Positions 43,482-52,000 of a DNA stretch of 60,426 bases are shown piece after piece. The position numbers and the translations under genes were made by a program. The DNA lies in NCBI GenBank assembly GCA_947302715.1, contig CAMYVY010000013.1, positions 1 through 60,426 on the forward strand. The letters are read 5' to 3'. The stretch's first letter is position 1; each line of letters starts with the position of its first letter. The DNA is from an uncultured Clostridia bacterium (GTDB taxonomy: Bacteria; Bacillota; Clostridia; Peptostreptococcales; Anaerovoracaceae). The notes below the pieces were generated by a model. The model was given only the letters and a program-made list of their open reading frames with translations. It did not search any database and was not told where the DNA came from.

Positions 43482-44020
43482 TACTTCGCCTCCTTTTTGC
43501 TTTTTTTCGATTTGGCAGCTTTGCTTTCCGAAGCACCTTCAGCGGATAACTCAGCGCGCAGCTCATTCAGAACTTCAACTGCCGAATCAGGGTCCATCGC
43601 AGGGTATACCTTTCCGTTAACTGTCATTACGGGAGCAAGACCACACGCGCCCAGACACGATACCGTTTCCAAGGTAAAGGCCAAGTCATCGGTCGTATGC
43701 TTGTCGTTTGTCAGATTCAATTCCTGCATCAATCTTTCAAGAATCGGTTGTGAACCTCTGACGTGGCATGCGGTTCCGTCGCAGCAGCGAATCAAGTACT
43801 TTCCCTTTGGTTCCAAGGAAAAATTCTCATAGAAAGTAGCCACACCATAAAGTCTGGCTTCGCCTACTCCTATCGCTTTTGATACATGTTCAAAGATTTC
43901 TTCGGGAAGATAATGATAATGTTCCTGAATGTCTTGAAGAATGGCTATCGTAGACAGCTCATTAAGAGGGTGCCGCGCCAAAATGGCGTCAACGACACCA
44001 AAATCAAAGTCCTGTTTCAT
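43481..44020 (-). CDS. NuoE-like [2Fe-2S] subunit of the trimeric hydrogenase (HydC/HndA)
   Basis: A 179-residue thioredoxin-fold ferredoxin. The four cluster cysteines are in CCDGTACHVRG and SCLGACGLAP. The helical N terminus (LSTIAILQDIQEHYHYLPEEIFEHVSKAIGV) is typical. It ends with a lysine-rich tail (SKAAKSKKSKKEAK) not found in most family members. First gene of the three-gene operon; the ATG follows TGGAGG by 6 bases. Confidence 0.94.
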   Translation of the reverse strand: MKQDFDFGVVDAILARHPLNELSTIAILQDIQEHYHYLPEEIFEHVSKAIGVGEARLYGVATFYENFSLEPKGKYLIRCCDGTACHVRGSQPILERLMQELNLTNDKHTTDDLAFTLETVSCLGACGLAPVMTVNGKVYPAMDPDSAVEVLNELRAELSAEGASESKAAKSKKSKKEAK

Positions 44021-44054
44021 TCTTTTCCTCCATAAGTTTCATTAAGCCCAAATC

Positions 44055-44083
44055 ATTATATATGGAGGTATGAACGATATCAA
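44055..44083 (-). promoter_or_regulatory. Promoter of the trimeric hydrogenase operon
   Basis: Minus strand TTGATA, a 17-base spacer, TATAAT. The predicted start point is about 30 bases before the ATG at 44020. It lies only about 30 bases after the stop of the upstream ABC ATPase gene, for which no terminator is visible. Confidence 0.82.
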
Positions 44084-44111
44084 CAAGATTTTGTTAATTA
44101 TTTGTCGAAGT

Positions 44112-44786
44112 TCAGATATTATATATATTTTCGTTTCCAGAGCCCAATAAATAGAGTTCTTCTATGTCGTGAGTCACAACTATTAGCGTGGGATGCGCCT
44201 TCGCACTGAGATCTTTGATGAAATCGATTGTTGATTTTTTGGTTTCTTCATCCAAGCCCTTAAACGGTTCATCCATCAAGATTATCTCCTTGCCGGAGAA
44301 GAGCGCTCGAAGTAATGATACTCTCCTTTTCATTCCACCGGAATATTCGGATACCGGCTTACCTATCGCCTCTGATTTGGGAATAGCGAGCCTGTCAAAG
44401 GCCTCAATTATTTCCTCTTTGGAAAAGCCAGGCTTGTAATTCGCATCTTGGTTTGCGCCTTCATTTTGGCCTCTTACGCCTGCTGCAATTAGGACGTTTT
44501 CTACTCCGTCCAAATGTTCAATCAAGCGATCTTCCTGGAATACCATAGCGATATTATTAGACCCTAACGGAGCGCACTCGCCTTTTTCGTTAACGATCGA
44601 GATTTCCCCACTATCAGGCTTTTCGAGTCCTGTGATAATCCTTAAAAGCGTTGTTTTACCTGCTCCTGACGGCGCCATAATTCCGCTGATTTCATGCAAA
44701 CTAAAACTCATGGATAGATTGTCAAAAACAACCTTGTCCCCATAAGACTTCCGTATATTAACTATGTTAATCTTATCTTTTGGCAT
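44112..44786 (-). CDS. NitT/TauT-type ABC importer ATPase
   Basis: A 224-residue ATPase with Walker A APSGAGKTT, signature YSGGMKRRVSLLRAL (SGGM form typical of SsuB/TauB/ThiZ), Walker B IILMDEPFKGLDEET and the switch His in VVTHDIEE. It overlaps the end of the permease gene by 14 bases. With the permease and lipoprotein upstream it forms an importer for a small anion, sulfonate or thiamine-precursor-like ligand; the substrate is unknown. No terminator is seen before the hydrogenase promoter. Confidence 0.87.
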   Translation of the reverse strand: MPKDKINIVNIRKSYGDKVVFDNLSMSFSLHEISGIMAPSGAGKTTLLRIITGLEKPDSGEISIVNEKGECAPLGSNNIAMVFQEDRLIEHLDGVENVLIAAGVRGQNEGANQDANYKPGFSKEEIIEAFDRLAIPKSEAIGKPVSEYSGGMKRRVSLLRALFSGKEIILMDEPFKGLDEETKKSTIDFIKDLSAKAHPTLIVVTHDIEELYLLGSGNENIYNI

Positions 44787-45525
44787 TTCCTCTCACTATG
44801 ATAAAATCCATAATCCAAATAAATAGCTTCTCCATGAGTAAGCTCATAACTACTATAACAATAGTCCATGCGAAGAGATCCGGTGTTTCCAGATATACCT
44901 TTGCTCGCTGGAGCTTCTCGCCTATGCTCCCCTGAGGAACGCCTATAACCTCCGCAGCAGCACCCGCCTTCCAGGCCATTCCGCAAGCTGTCATAGCTGC
45001 CGACCTTAGATGCGGATACACGTCGGGAAGATATATGTGTCTAATCCTTTTCATTCCTCGAATGTCAAAGACATCAGCCATTTCCAGCATTTCTCTGCTC
45101 GTATTCGAGATACCTTCGAGGACATTGGTATATACAATCGGCATCGCTATCAAAAACGAAATCAAGATTGAAAGCGACTTTGACGGAAGAAGAATTAGAA
45201 CGAGAATTATAAAAGAAACCACCGGTACCGTCTTAATAGTAAGCACCAGTGGTGAAATGAATTCTCGAAACCTTTGATATTTTGAGGCAAGGCCCGCAAA
45301 CAAAATACCAATGGCAACCGCCAGGATATAGCCGATAGCGATCTTTGCTGTCGAATTTAAAACCGAAAGCCAAAAGTCGCTCGTCTGAACCAGTTCAAAA
45401 CCGCACACCAAAACTTGCCACGGCGAAACAAGTATAAAGCTGTGGCCTATAAGCAGGCTAACGATATGCCAAATAATCAGCCAAGCGACTATCGCCCAAA
45501 GTTTTATCTTGCCAGATTTATTCAT
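44773..45525 (-). CDS. NitT/TauT-type ABC importer permease
   Basis: A 250-residue six-helix permease of the SsuC/TauC class, with the coupling loop TSREMLEMADVFDIRGMKRIRHIYLPDVYPHL and the following AWKAGAAAEVIGVPQGSIGEKLQ, a strong family signature. It follows the binding-protein gene by 2 bases and overlaps the ATPase gene. Confidence 0.9.
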   Translation of the reverse strand: MNKSGKIKLWAIVAWLIIWHIVSLLIGHSFILVSPWQVLVCGFELVQTSDFWLSVLNSTAKIAIGYILAVAIGILFAGLASKYQRFREFISPLVLTIKTVPVVSFIILVLILLPSKSLSILISFLIAMPIVYTNVLEGISNTSREMLEMADVFDIRGMKRIRHIYLPDVYPHLRSAAMTACGMAWKAGAAAEVIGVPQGSIGEKLQRAKVYLETPDLFAWTIVIVVMSLLMEKLFIWIMDFIIVRGNAKR

Positions 45526-45527
45526 CC

Positions 45528-46640
45528 TTATTTTTTGTAGTAGAAATCATCTCCGGGAACTGCACCACCAACCGAAGCAGGGTCTCCCTCCGCAAGAATG
45601 GCAAGGTAGCCTGAAAGCTGCTGCTCCATGTCGCTTCCTTCAACGAAGGTAATATTGCATTTGGGAAGAGCCTTCACTGCAACCGCTTCCGGTACAATGT
45701 CATATGCCCCAACTAACGCAGCGGCTTCATCTACATTGCTGTTAACAAACAGTACGGAGTCGTAATAGTGGTTTAGGAAATCATCCACAGCATTCGGATT
45801 TTCCTCTATAAAAGCCTTTCTCGCAATAACGACTCCAGTAATCAGTGCAGATGGATTTTCTTCATTTTTCTGAAGCTTATCCCACTCTTCCGTCAAATCG
45901 AGGACAACCTTCAATCCATCACTCTTGGTTTGAGCAGTGGTAACAAAGGGTTGCGGGAGCATGGCTATTCCGCTTTCGTCCGCCATAAGCGCAGAGAGGC
46001 ATTCCGCATGCTCGCTCTTCCATTCGATTGTAACATCGGATGCAGGGTCGATTCCATTTCCTTTTAGAATATAGTTTAAAGCAAATTCAGGGGTTGCCCC
46101 TTTTCCGCTGGCATAGATGGTCCTTCCCTTTAAGTCCTCAACGGCTTTTACGGTTTCCCCATTTTCAACGATGTATAATACACCAAGGGTGTTAATGGCG
46201 AGTACCTGAACCTGACCCTCGGTTTTGTTGTATAGAACCGAAGCGAGGTTCGCCGGTACTGCAGCAATGTCAACCGTTCCCTGAGCGATTGCCGGCGGCA
46301 CTTCATCAGGGGAAGCGGCCAAATTAAAGTGATAGATATTGCTGCTTATTTCACCCTTGTCGACTGCATCCATCATCTGAACCATTCCCATCGCAGTCGG
46401 CCCCTTTAGCGCCATCACATTTACATCGATAGGAGCGACAGGTTCGGACTCTTCTGTTCCTTCCGTTTCTTCAGATCCAGCATCTTCAGTTTCCGCCGGT
46501 TCTTCTGATGTTTCAGCCTCCTCAGTATTCTCTTCGGAATCAACCGGTGTTTCAGCACTTTCGTTTTTGCTGCACCCCGTTAGCACCATTGACGCAATTA
46601 GTAAAAAAATTAAAGTAATCCCAATCAGTTTTCTTTTCAT
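45528..46640 (-). CDS. NitT/TauT-type ABC importer substrate-binding lipoprotein
   Basis: A 370-residue lipoprotein. Lipobox MVLTGC (Cys23), then an acidic Glu/Thr/Ser linker of about 50 residues and an NMT1/THI5-like binding domain (MALKGPTAMGMVQMM, AQGTVDIAAVPANLASVLY, GKGATPEFALNYILKGNGI). The start is the ATG at 46640, 6 bases after GGAG; an ATG four codons upstream lies in front of that site. It follows hslO by 18 bases, so the Hsp33 gene and importer are likely co-transcribed. Confidence 0.9.
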   Translation of the reverse strand: MKRKLIGITLIFLLIASMVLTGCSKNESAETPVDSEENTEEAETSEEPAETEDAGSEETEGTEESEPVAPIDVNVMALKGPTAMGMVQMMDAVDKGEISSNIYHFNLAASPDEVPPAIAQGTVDIAAVPANLASVLYNKTEGQVQVLAINTLGVLYIVENGETVKAVEDLKGRTIYASGKGATPEFALNYILKGNGIDPASDVTIEWKSEHAECLSALMADESGIAMLPQPFVTTAQTKSDGLKVVLDLTEEWDKLQKNEENPSALITGVVIARKAFIEENPNAVDDFLNHYYDSVLFVNSNVDEAAALVGAYDIVPEAVAVKALPKCNITFVEGSDMEQQLSGYLAILAEGDPASVGGAVPGDDFYYKK

Positions 46641-46658
46641 AATCGTCTCCATCCAACT

Positions 46659-47579
46659 CTATAGTGTTTTTAAATCTTCAACCGTTAGTTTATATTTTGT
46701 ATTGCAAAAATGACATACGACTTCAACATCCTCGCCATCGTCAATCATTTCCTGAAGGTCTGACTTCTTGATCGTGGCAAGTGCCTTTAGCATCCTGTCC
46801 TTGCTGCAGTTACATTTAAAGCATACCGGCATGCGATAATTCTCGCGCGGTGCATCCGTCTCACCTTCCGATGATATCGAACTATTTTCGCCTTCCGTAC
46901 TCAATTTGAAATCCATCCCATCGAGCAGATACTCCAGAATTTCTTCCGGATTCTTTCCTTCCTCCATCAAGGTCGTAACAGGGGGCATTTTCGAGATGCG
47001 TTCCTCCAATTTTGATATAACCTCTTCCGTTGCGTCCGGCATCAGCTGAATCATGAATCCACCTGCGTGCTTTACGGTTAAATCGGTATCAACCATAACG
47101 CCGAGCCCCACGGCCGACGGAGTCTGTTCCGACTTCGTATAATAGTATGCGATATCGTCCCCGATTTCCCCGGTCTGAAGTTCAATCTGTCCTGAATACG
47201 GTTCCTTTAGACCAAGGTCCATGATAATGGTAAGAGTTCCCGGGCCGATTGCTCCTCCAACGTCCAGTTTGCCCTTGTACTTTCTCGGGACCTCTACGTC
47301 GGGATTAAGTGGATAGCCCTTTACTTCTCCATGGCTGTTCGCAGTAACCGTCAGTCCCTTTATCGGTCCATCCGAGCGAATCATGAGCGTAAGAAGGTCG
47401 TCATTCCCCTTCATCGTGCTTCCCATCATGGCACCCGCGATCAAGAGTCTACCGAGTGCAGCAGTCACAACCGGTCTCGTATCGTGGTGGAGTCTCGCCT
47501 CTTCTACCGTTTCCGTTGCATCGACAGCAAATGCTCTTATCATGAGATCTGCCGCCGTTCCTCTAACTAGATAATCCAT
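46659..47579 (-). CDS. hslO: Redox-regulated chaperone Hsp33
   Basis: Holds unfolding proteins under oxidative stress. The 306-residue protein has the family start MDYLVRGTAAD, GRLLIAGAMMGSTMKGNDDLLTLMI, and the C-terminal redox zinc switch of four cysteines: CNC near residue 258 and CHFC near residue 291. An acidic insertion (SSISSEGETDAPRE) separates the domains. GAGAGGACATT precedes the ATG. It is first in a four-gene unit with the NitT/TauT importer. Confidence 0.95.
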   Translation of the reverse strand: MDYLVRGTAADLMIRAFAVDATETVEEARLHHDTRPVVTAALGRLLIAGAMMGSTMKGNDDLLTLMIRSDGPIKGLTVTANSHGEVKGYPLNPDVEVPRKYKGKLDVGGAIGPGTLTIIMDLGLKEPYSGQIELQTGEIGDDIAYYYTKSEQTPSAVGLGVMVDTDLTVKHAGGFMIQLMPDATEEVISKLEERISKMPPVTTLMEEGKNPEEILEYLLDGMDFKLSTEGENSSISSEGETDAPRENYRMPVCFKCNCSKDRMLKALATIKKSDLQEMIDDGEDVEVVCHFCNTKYKLTVEDLKTL

Positions 47580-47611
47580 AATGTCCTCTCTTCATTTTAT
47601 ATTGACAAGGT

Positions 47612-47620
47612 ATTATAACA
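47612..47620 (-). promoter_or_regulatory. Extended -10 promoter of the hslO operon
   Basis: Minus strand TGTTATAAT, a consensus extended -10, about 30 bases ahead of the ATG at 47579. No consensus -35 is seen. Confidence 0.65.
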
Positions 47621-47678
47621 CATAAAGATAGTCTTGACTAAAGAAAGAGATTTCAGTCGGATAATTGCCTAAAACAAA

Positions 47679-47704
47679 GAGACGACCCTTAATAGAGCCG
47701 TCTC
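47679..47704 (-). terminator. Terminator after the lipoprotein gene
   Basis: GAGACG-C pairs with G-CGTCTC around a loop and is followed on the minus strand by TTTGTTTTAGG. Similar in sequence to the hairpin at 8326-8352. Confidence 0.75.
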
Positions 47705-47725
47705 AAGTATTTGCTATATGATTAT

Positions 47726-48517
47726 TTATTTTATTGCTGTGATATGTGGGTTTACACCTTCGTACCAGTAGAGGAATCCTTCCATGTCGATTGTGTCGCC
47801 AACGCTAAGGCCTTCAACTGCCTTATATACATCGGTGTCAGCTCCGCAGAGATAGGATTCAACTGTGAATGTATATGTTGCACCATCCTTGGAAACATCG
47901 AAGTAGAGGTCATCTCCCTGTGAACCGGAACCATCCCAGCTATAGAGGAATGCTACATCATTTCCGTCAGCATCCTTCTTCGGTTCAACTGTCATTCCTG
48001 TGAATGAAACCTTCTTATTCTGGTGATCAATGAGCTCATCCTTTCCGAGAAGAGCTGTTACGTCTTCCGGTTCTGCTATCCAATTTCCATCCAAAACTTC
48101 AAAGGTTGCGTCGATGATTTCGACTTCACCGGACCATTCTGCTTTGTAGCCTGTAACTTTGATTTTCTGTCCTTCTACCAGCTTTTCGTAATCCTCTTCA
48201 GAGCAAGCCATGTTGTAGAGGAAGTATGCTCCGTCTGCATCCTGTGCATAAACTGTTGCTTTGTCTTCCCACCAAGACTGTTTAGCTTGAACATATGCTT
48301 CAATTGTGACTTCACTATCAAGAGCAGCTGCAGCGTATTCCGCATAGGTCATAACGCCCTCGCCCTTTTCCTCTGCACCTGTGCTTTCCGTTGATGTAGC
48401 ATCTGTGGTGCTTTCGCCACTATTTGATGAGTCTTCTTTCTTACTGCATGCTGCCATTGCAAATACCATAGCCACGCAAACTACAAGAACCAATACCCTT
48501 TTAATTGTCTTTTTCAT
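47726..48517 (-). CDS. Lipoprotein with two OB-fold-like repeats, function unknown
   Basis: A 263-residue lipoprotein: signal peptide with lipobox MAAC (Cys24), a Ser/Thr linker, then two similar parts of about 100 residues. Each has a pattern of strands like small OB-fold domains (VTIEAYVQAKQSWWEDKATVYAQDADGAYFLYN ... VEGQKIKVTGYKAEW and KVSFTGMTVEPKKDADG ... LSVGDTIDMEGFLYWYEG). This looks like the nucleic-acid- or sugar-binding OB domains that decorate Clostridia surface lipoproteins, but the ligand is unknown. The AAGGAGAAAGAAG ribosome site is good. It is monocistronic with its own terminator. Confidence 0.78.
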   Translation of the reverse strand: MKKTIKRVLVLVVCVAMVFAMAACSKKEDSSNSGESTTDATSTESTGAEEKGEGVMTYAEYAAAALDSEVTIEAYVQAKQSWWEDKATVYAQDADGAYFLYNMACSEEDYEKLVEGQKIKVTGYKAEWSGEVEIIDATFEVLDGNWIAEPEDVTALLGKDELIDHQNKKVSFTGMTVEPKKDADGNDVAFLYSWDGSGSQGDDLYFDVSKDGATYTFTVESYLCGADTDVYKAVEGLSVGDTIDMEGFLYWYEGVNPHITAIK

Positions 48518-48555
48518 CTTCTTTCTCCTTGGTCTTTGACCTATTTAGCACATAT

Positions 48556-48576
48556 TCGAACAACCTCCCCGTTCGA
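48556..48576 (-). promoter_or_regulatory. Leader hairpin exposing a GGGGAGG loop
   Basis: TCGAAC and GTTCGA form a 6-bp stem whose loop on the minus strand is GGGGAGGTT, a ribosome-site-like sequence, 40 bases ahead of the true site of the lipoprotein gene. An extended -10 (TGATATAAT) lies upstream near 48611. Significance is uncertain. Confidence 0.35.
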
Positions 48577-48643
48577 TAACATGCTTTACAACAACGCTAT
48601 TATATCAAAACTATATGAAAAATAAATGATAATTTTATTTTTA

Positions 48644-50239
48644 TCAAAGTTTTTTTCGATTTTTCTCTAAAATCCAATAAATTCCAATTAGCACCCAGGC
48701 TATAAGCAATCCTCCCAAGAGCGCTTTTGCTGTATTTGGAAGGGGTCCGAGGTCCTCAGAGCTCATATTGGGGTCGTCATTTCCCAACTGATCCAACCTA
48801 TAGAGAGATTTTACATCCTCAAAAAGCCCATCAATATAGCCATCATCCACGGTCTGACCTCTTCTCACGGATTTTATTACATTCTCTATCATCTGTCCTG
48901 AGGCGTCTCTAAGCGATGTCGACCCGTTAAAAACCGGGGTTACAAAGGTGTTCTCCGTGTTGGAAATCAGGATTTCCGTGGCCTCTATCTTGGTCTTGTA
49001 ATGCTCTTTATTATCAGCTCCGGCATTTTCAAGATATTCTTTGTATTCCGGGTCTTCCTGAGCCTTTATTGTCACCGGAACATAGCCTTCGGTTTTTGCA
49101 TAAGCCATCTGAACATCATTCGTAAGCATGAATTGAGTAAAAAGCCAGGATGCCATGACCTCACCGTGGTCAGCCTTGTTGAAGATGCAGATTGATGGTC
49201 CCTGTGAGATGAGTTTTGGATTCTTCGGATCGAACTGCGGGACCGGATATGTCTTAAGATCAAATTCGACTATTTTGCTTTCGTGGATATCCTGCATGGG
49301 CGCATGGGAACCCATCCATGTTGCGCCTGCAGAGGAGTCAACAGCAAAGATACATTGCCCTGCGTTAAGGAAATTCCCGGGATAGCTGGAAATCTTAAAG
49401 GTTGAAAACGCACCGGTCTTTCCGTGCTTTGATAGCTCCAGGAGAAGCTCCCTCGTTGTGTCATTAAAGATGAGAATCTCCCCATCATCAGTCGAATACC
49501 CGGCGTCCTTTTGACGAAGCATTTGAATCATCATATTGTCCGTGGATTTATAGATAAAAGGTATCATCACCTTTTGGCCGTTAATAATGAAATTGTCGTC
49601 CGCATCCTTAGCCATAGCAGCTTCAGACACCTCGAATATGAAGTCCCACGTGATGTTATCTTCAGGCAGAGTGTATCCAAGTTTCTCCACCAAATCTTTG
49701 TTCACGTAACAGACTTCTGTCGATCTCATATATGGAACAGCATATTGGACTCCGCCGATTTTACATTCGTCCATGAATTTGGTGACCATCTCGTCGGCGG
49801 TAGGGCCTTCGAACTTCACCTCGCTTCCGCCGAGGCCATATTCCGGGCTCGCAATAAGTTCATCAAGTGGGACCACGACATTCTTTCCCGTCATGTATGT
49901 AGCGATATGATCCGGGTATGTGATGCAGACATTCGGAGTTGTAGATGTTGCAATATTGGTGATTACGTCGTTATAGATTTTTCCGTAGTCGGTATAGAAC
50001 CTAATCTTTACGTCTATGTTGGGATAGATGGCCTTGAAGTCCTCTATTGCCTTTTCGTAAATTCCAGTTTGGGTCTTATTCGTGTCGTTCTTAGCCCAGA
50101 AGGTTATCTCGTAGTTTTTGCTTTCATCAAAGCTATCAGGCATCACAAATTCGCTCATGCCCCTGGAGCCGTGACACGAGGAGAGAAGCAATGCAGATAG
50201 AAGAATTACAGTTAGGATTATGGAGAACACCTTTTTCAT
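48644..50239 (-). CDS. Sugar ABC importer binding lipoprotein with a C-terminal membrane helix
   Basis: A 531-residue extracellular solute-binding protein (family 1, MalE/UgpB-like). Lipobox LLLSSC (Cys22); binding domain from about residue 40 with YEITFWAKND, FKAIYPNIDVKIRFYTDY and VPLDELI. Unusually the protein continues past the binding domain into a hydrophobic segment at about 502-522 followed by Lys-Arg residues (EKNRKKL), which would give a second membrane anchor. The ATG overlaps the stop of the upstream permease gene. Its place as the last gene of the unit, after the permeases, is also less common. Substrate unknown; glycerol phosphate or an oligosaccharide is likely for this class. 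Confidence 0.88.
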   Translation of the reverse strand: MKKVFSIILTVILLSALLLSSCHGSRGMSEFVMPDSFDESKNYEITFWAKNDTNKTQTGIYEKAIEDFKAIYPNIDVKIRFYTDYGKIYNDVITNIATSTTPNVCITYPDHIATYMTGKNVVVPLDELIASPEYGLGGSEVKFEGPTADEMVTKFMDECKIGGVQYAVPYMRSTEVCYVNKDLVEKLGYTLPEDNITWDFIFEVSEAAMAKDADDNFIINGQKVMIPFIYKSTDNMMIQMLRQKDAGYSTDDGEILIFNDTTRELLLELSKHGKTGAFSTFKISSYPGNFLNAGQCIFAVDSSAGATWMGSHAPMQDIHESKIVEFDLKTYPVPQFDPKNPKLISQGPSICIFNKADHGEVMASWLFTQFMLTNDVQMAYAKTEGYVPVTIKAQEDPEYKEYLENAGADNKEHYKTKIEATEILISNTENTFVTPVFNGSTSLRDASGQMIENVIKSVRRGQTVDDGYIDGLFEDVKSLYRLDQLGNDDPNMSSEDLGPLPNTAKALLGGLLIAWVLIGIYWILEKNRKKL

Positions 50240-51105
50240 CCCTTTGTTCCTCCCCTCGATACACCTTCCATAATCTTTTTGTGGAAGATGAGGAACAAAA
50301 CTATGAGCGGAATTGAAATAACTACAACCGCAGCCATCATAGCGGGAATGTTTTCACGTCCGAAGCCGTTTTCTCTGATTTCCTGAATTCCGTTTGAGAC
50401 CAGAAAATACGCTTCGTCGTCTGTTATCAGCCTCGGCCAAACATAAGCATTCCAGCATTCGATGACCTTTAGAATGCATACGGTGATTAATGTCGGTCTG
50501 CAGATTGGAATCATTACCCTGGTTAGGTATTTGAAGTCCGACGTTCCGTCAACCTTGGCTGCCTTATAGAGTTCATCGGGAACTTGCTCAAAATTCTCCT
50601 TCAAAAGGTAAATGTAAAAAACGGATGTGACCGACGGGAGAATAAGTCCAAGGAAAGTATTTCTGAGACCCCAGTCGGTAATGGTTACAAAATTCGTGAT
50701 TATAACGAGTTCATTCGGAATCATCATTAGAGAAAGAAAGATGGTGAATACCAAGCTCTTTCCCTTGAAGTCCAATCTGGAAAGTGCGAATGCGGCAAGA
50801 GTGATAACTATCAGCATTATGGCAGTTGTCACTACCGTAAACACAAAAGTATTAAAAAAGTATCTTCCGAGCGACACCGTAGTAAAGGCGTCGATATAGT
50901 TTTGGAATGTAGGCGATGTCGTATAGAGTTTTGGTATGTATTCACCGTTATATGAAGCATACGTCTTAACGGAAGTCAGCACCATCCAGTAGAATGGGAA
51001 CAAAACGACAACCGCCCATATACCGAGAAGTATATAGGTTAGAGTCGTTCTCACCTTTTGGCGAGTTTTTATTTTCTCCGTGTTTTGATGTAAGCTGTTA
51101 TCCAT
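50236..51105 (-). CDS. Sugar ABC importer permease (MalG/UgpE type)
   Basis: A 289-residue six-helix permease with the coupling loop EQVPDELYKAAKVDGTSDFKYLTRVMIPICRP, the EAA motif of carbohydrate uptake transporters. It begins one base after the stop of the companion permease, without its own clear ribosome site, so it is probably translated by coupling. Confidence 0.92.
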   Translation of the reverse strand: MDNSLHQNTEKIKTRQKVRTTLTYILLGIWAVVVLFPFYWMVLTSVKTYASYNGEYIPKLYTTSPTFQNYIDAFTTVSLGRYFFNTFVFTVVTTAIMLIVITLAAFALSRLDFKGKSLVFTIFLSLMMIPNELVIITNFVTITDWGLRNTFLGLILPSVTSVFYIYLLKENFEQVPDELYKAAKVDGTSDFKYLTRVMIPICRPTLITVCILKVIECWNAYVWPRLITDDEAYFLVSNGIQEIRENGFGRENIPAMMAAVVVISIPLIVLFLIFHKKIMEGVSRGGTKG

Positions 51106-51106
51106 A

Positions 51107-52000
51107 TTACGAATAATGTACGTTCTTTCTACTTACCAAAAGATTTATAACCGTTATGGTAAGAACTATTGCAAAGAGTATTAGCGCTGCCGCTGATGCG
51201 TATGACGGATATCCGCCGCTATCTCCATACAGCATGTCGTAAACGTATCCTACTATGGTGTTCATTCCGGCGGCATTTAGGTTCGTTCCGAAAATCGCGA
51301 CCTCGTCGCTATATGCTTTAAAGGCTCCGATAAAGCCTGTGATTACAAGGTAGAAAATCATGGGCGAAATCATCGGGAGGGTAATCTTGGTAAATATCCT
51401 TCCTGGCGGAGTTCCATCGACCTTTGCAGCCTTGTAATAGTCGGGATTAACTGAAGCAAGTGCACTGGTCAGAATCAAAATCTTAAAGGGTAGAACGACC
51501 CAGACGGTATAGATGCACATAACCAAAATCTTTGCCCAATACGGTCCCTCGATAAAGTCCACTGCTGTTCCACCAAAGGCGGTAATCAGCAAGTTCATGA
51601 ATCCGTCCGAATACGGTGTCTTTTTAAATAGAATCATAAAGACGAGTCCGACCGCCAATGTGTTTGTTACATATGGCAGGAAGAAGATCGTCTGAAATAG
51701 CTCTTTGAGTTTTTTGATTGAGTTTAATCCAATGGAAATGAGAAGAGCAAGTCCCGTGGACACGGGAACCGTGATGATAACAATTATAAAGGTATTCTTG
51801 ATTGCCTGTAAGAAATATGGGTCGTGTAGTACATAGCTATAGTTATAGATTCCGGTGCCGTTAAATGTTTGCGATGCGGAATTGTATCCCTCCTCGAAGG
51901 AATAAATAAGTACATCAAAGAGCGGATAGACCATGAACACACCAAGAAATATGATGGCAGGTAAGAGATAGAGCCAACCCTTCAGATTGTTTCTGTTCAT
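51107..52000 (-). CDS. Sugar ABC importer permease (MalF/UgpA type)
   Basis: A 297-residue permease with N-terminal helix, YNSASQTFNGTGIYNY loop and the EAA motif SVNPDYYKAAKVDGTPPGRIFTKITLPMISP. The ATG shares its first base with the stop of the ATPase gene; GGAGG lies 10 bases upstream within that gene. Confidence 0.92.
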   Translation of the reverse strand: MNRNNLKGWLYLLPAIIFLGVFMVYPLFDVLIYSFEEGYNSASQTFNGTGIYNYSYVLHDPYFLQAIKNTFIIVIITVPVSTGLALLISIGLNSIKKLKELFQTIFFLPYVTNTLAVGLVFMILFKKTPYSDGFMNLLITAFGGTAVDFIEGPYWAKILVMCIYTVWVVLPFKILILTSALASVNPDYYKAAKVDGTPPGRIFTKITLPMISPMIFYLVITGFIGAFKAYSDEVAIFGTNLNAAGMNTIVGYVYDMLYGDSGGYPSYASAAALILFAIVLTITVINLLVSRKNVHYS

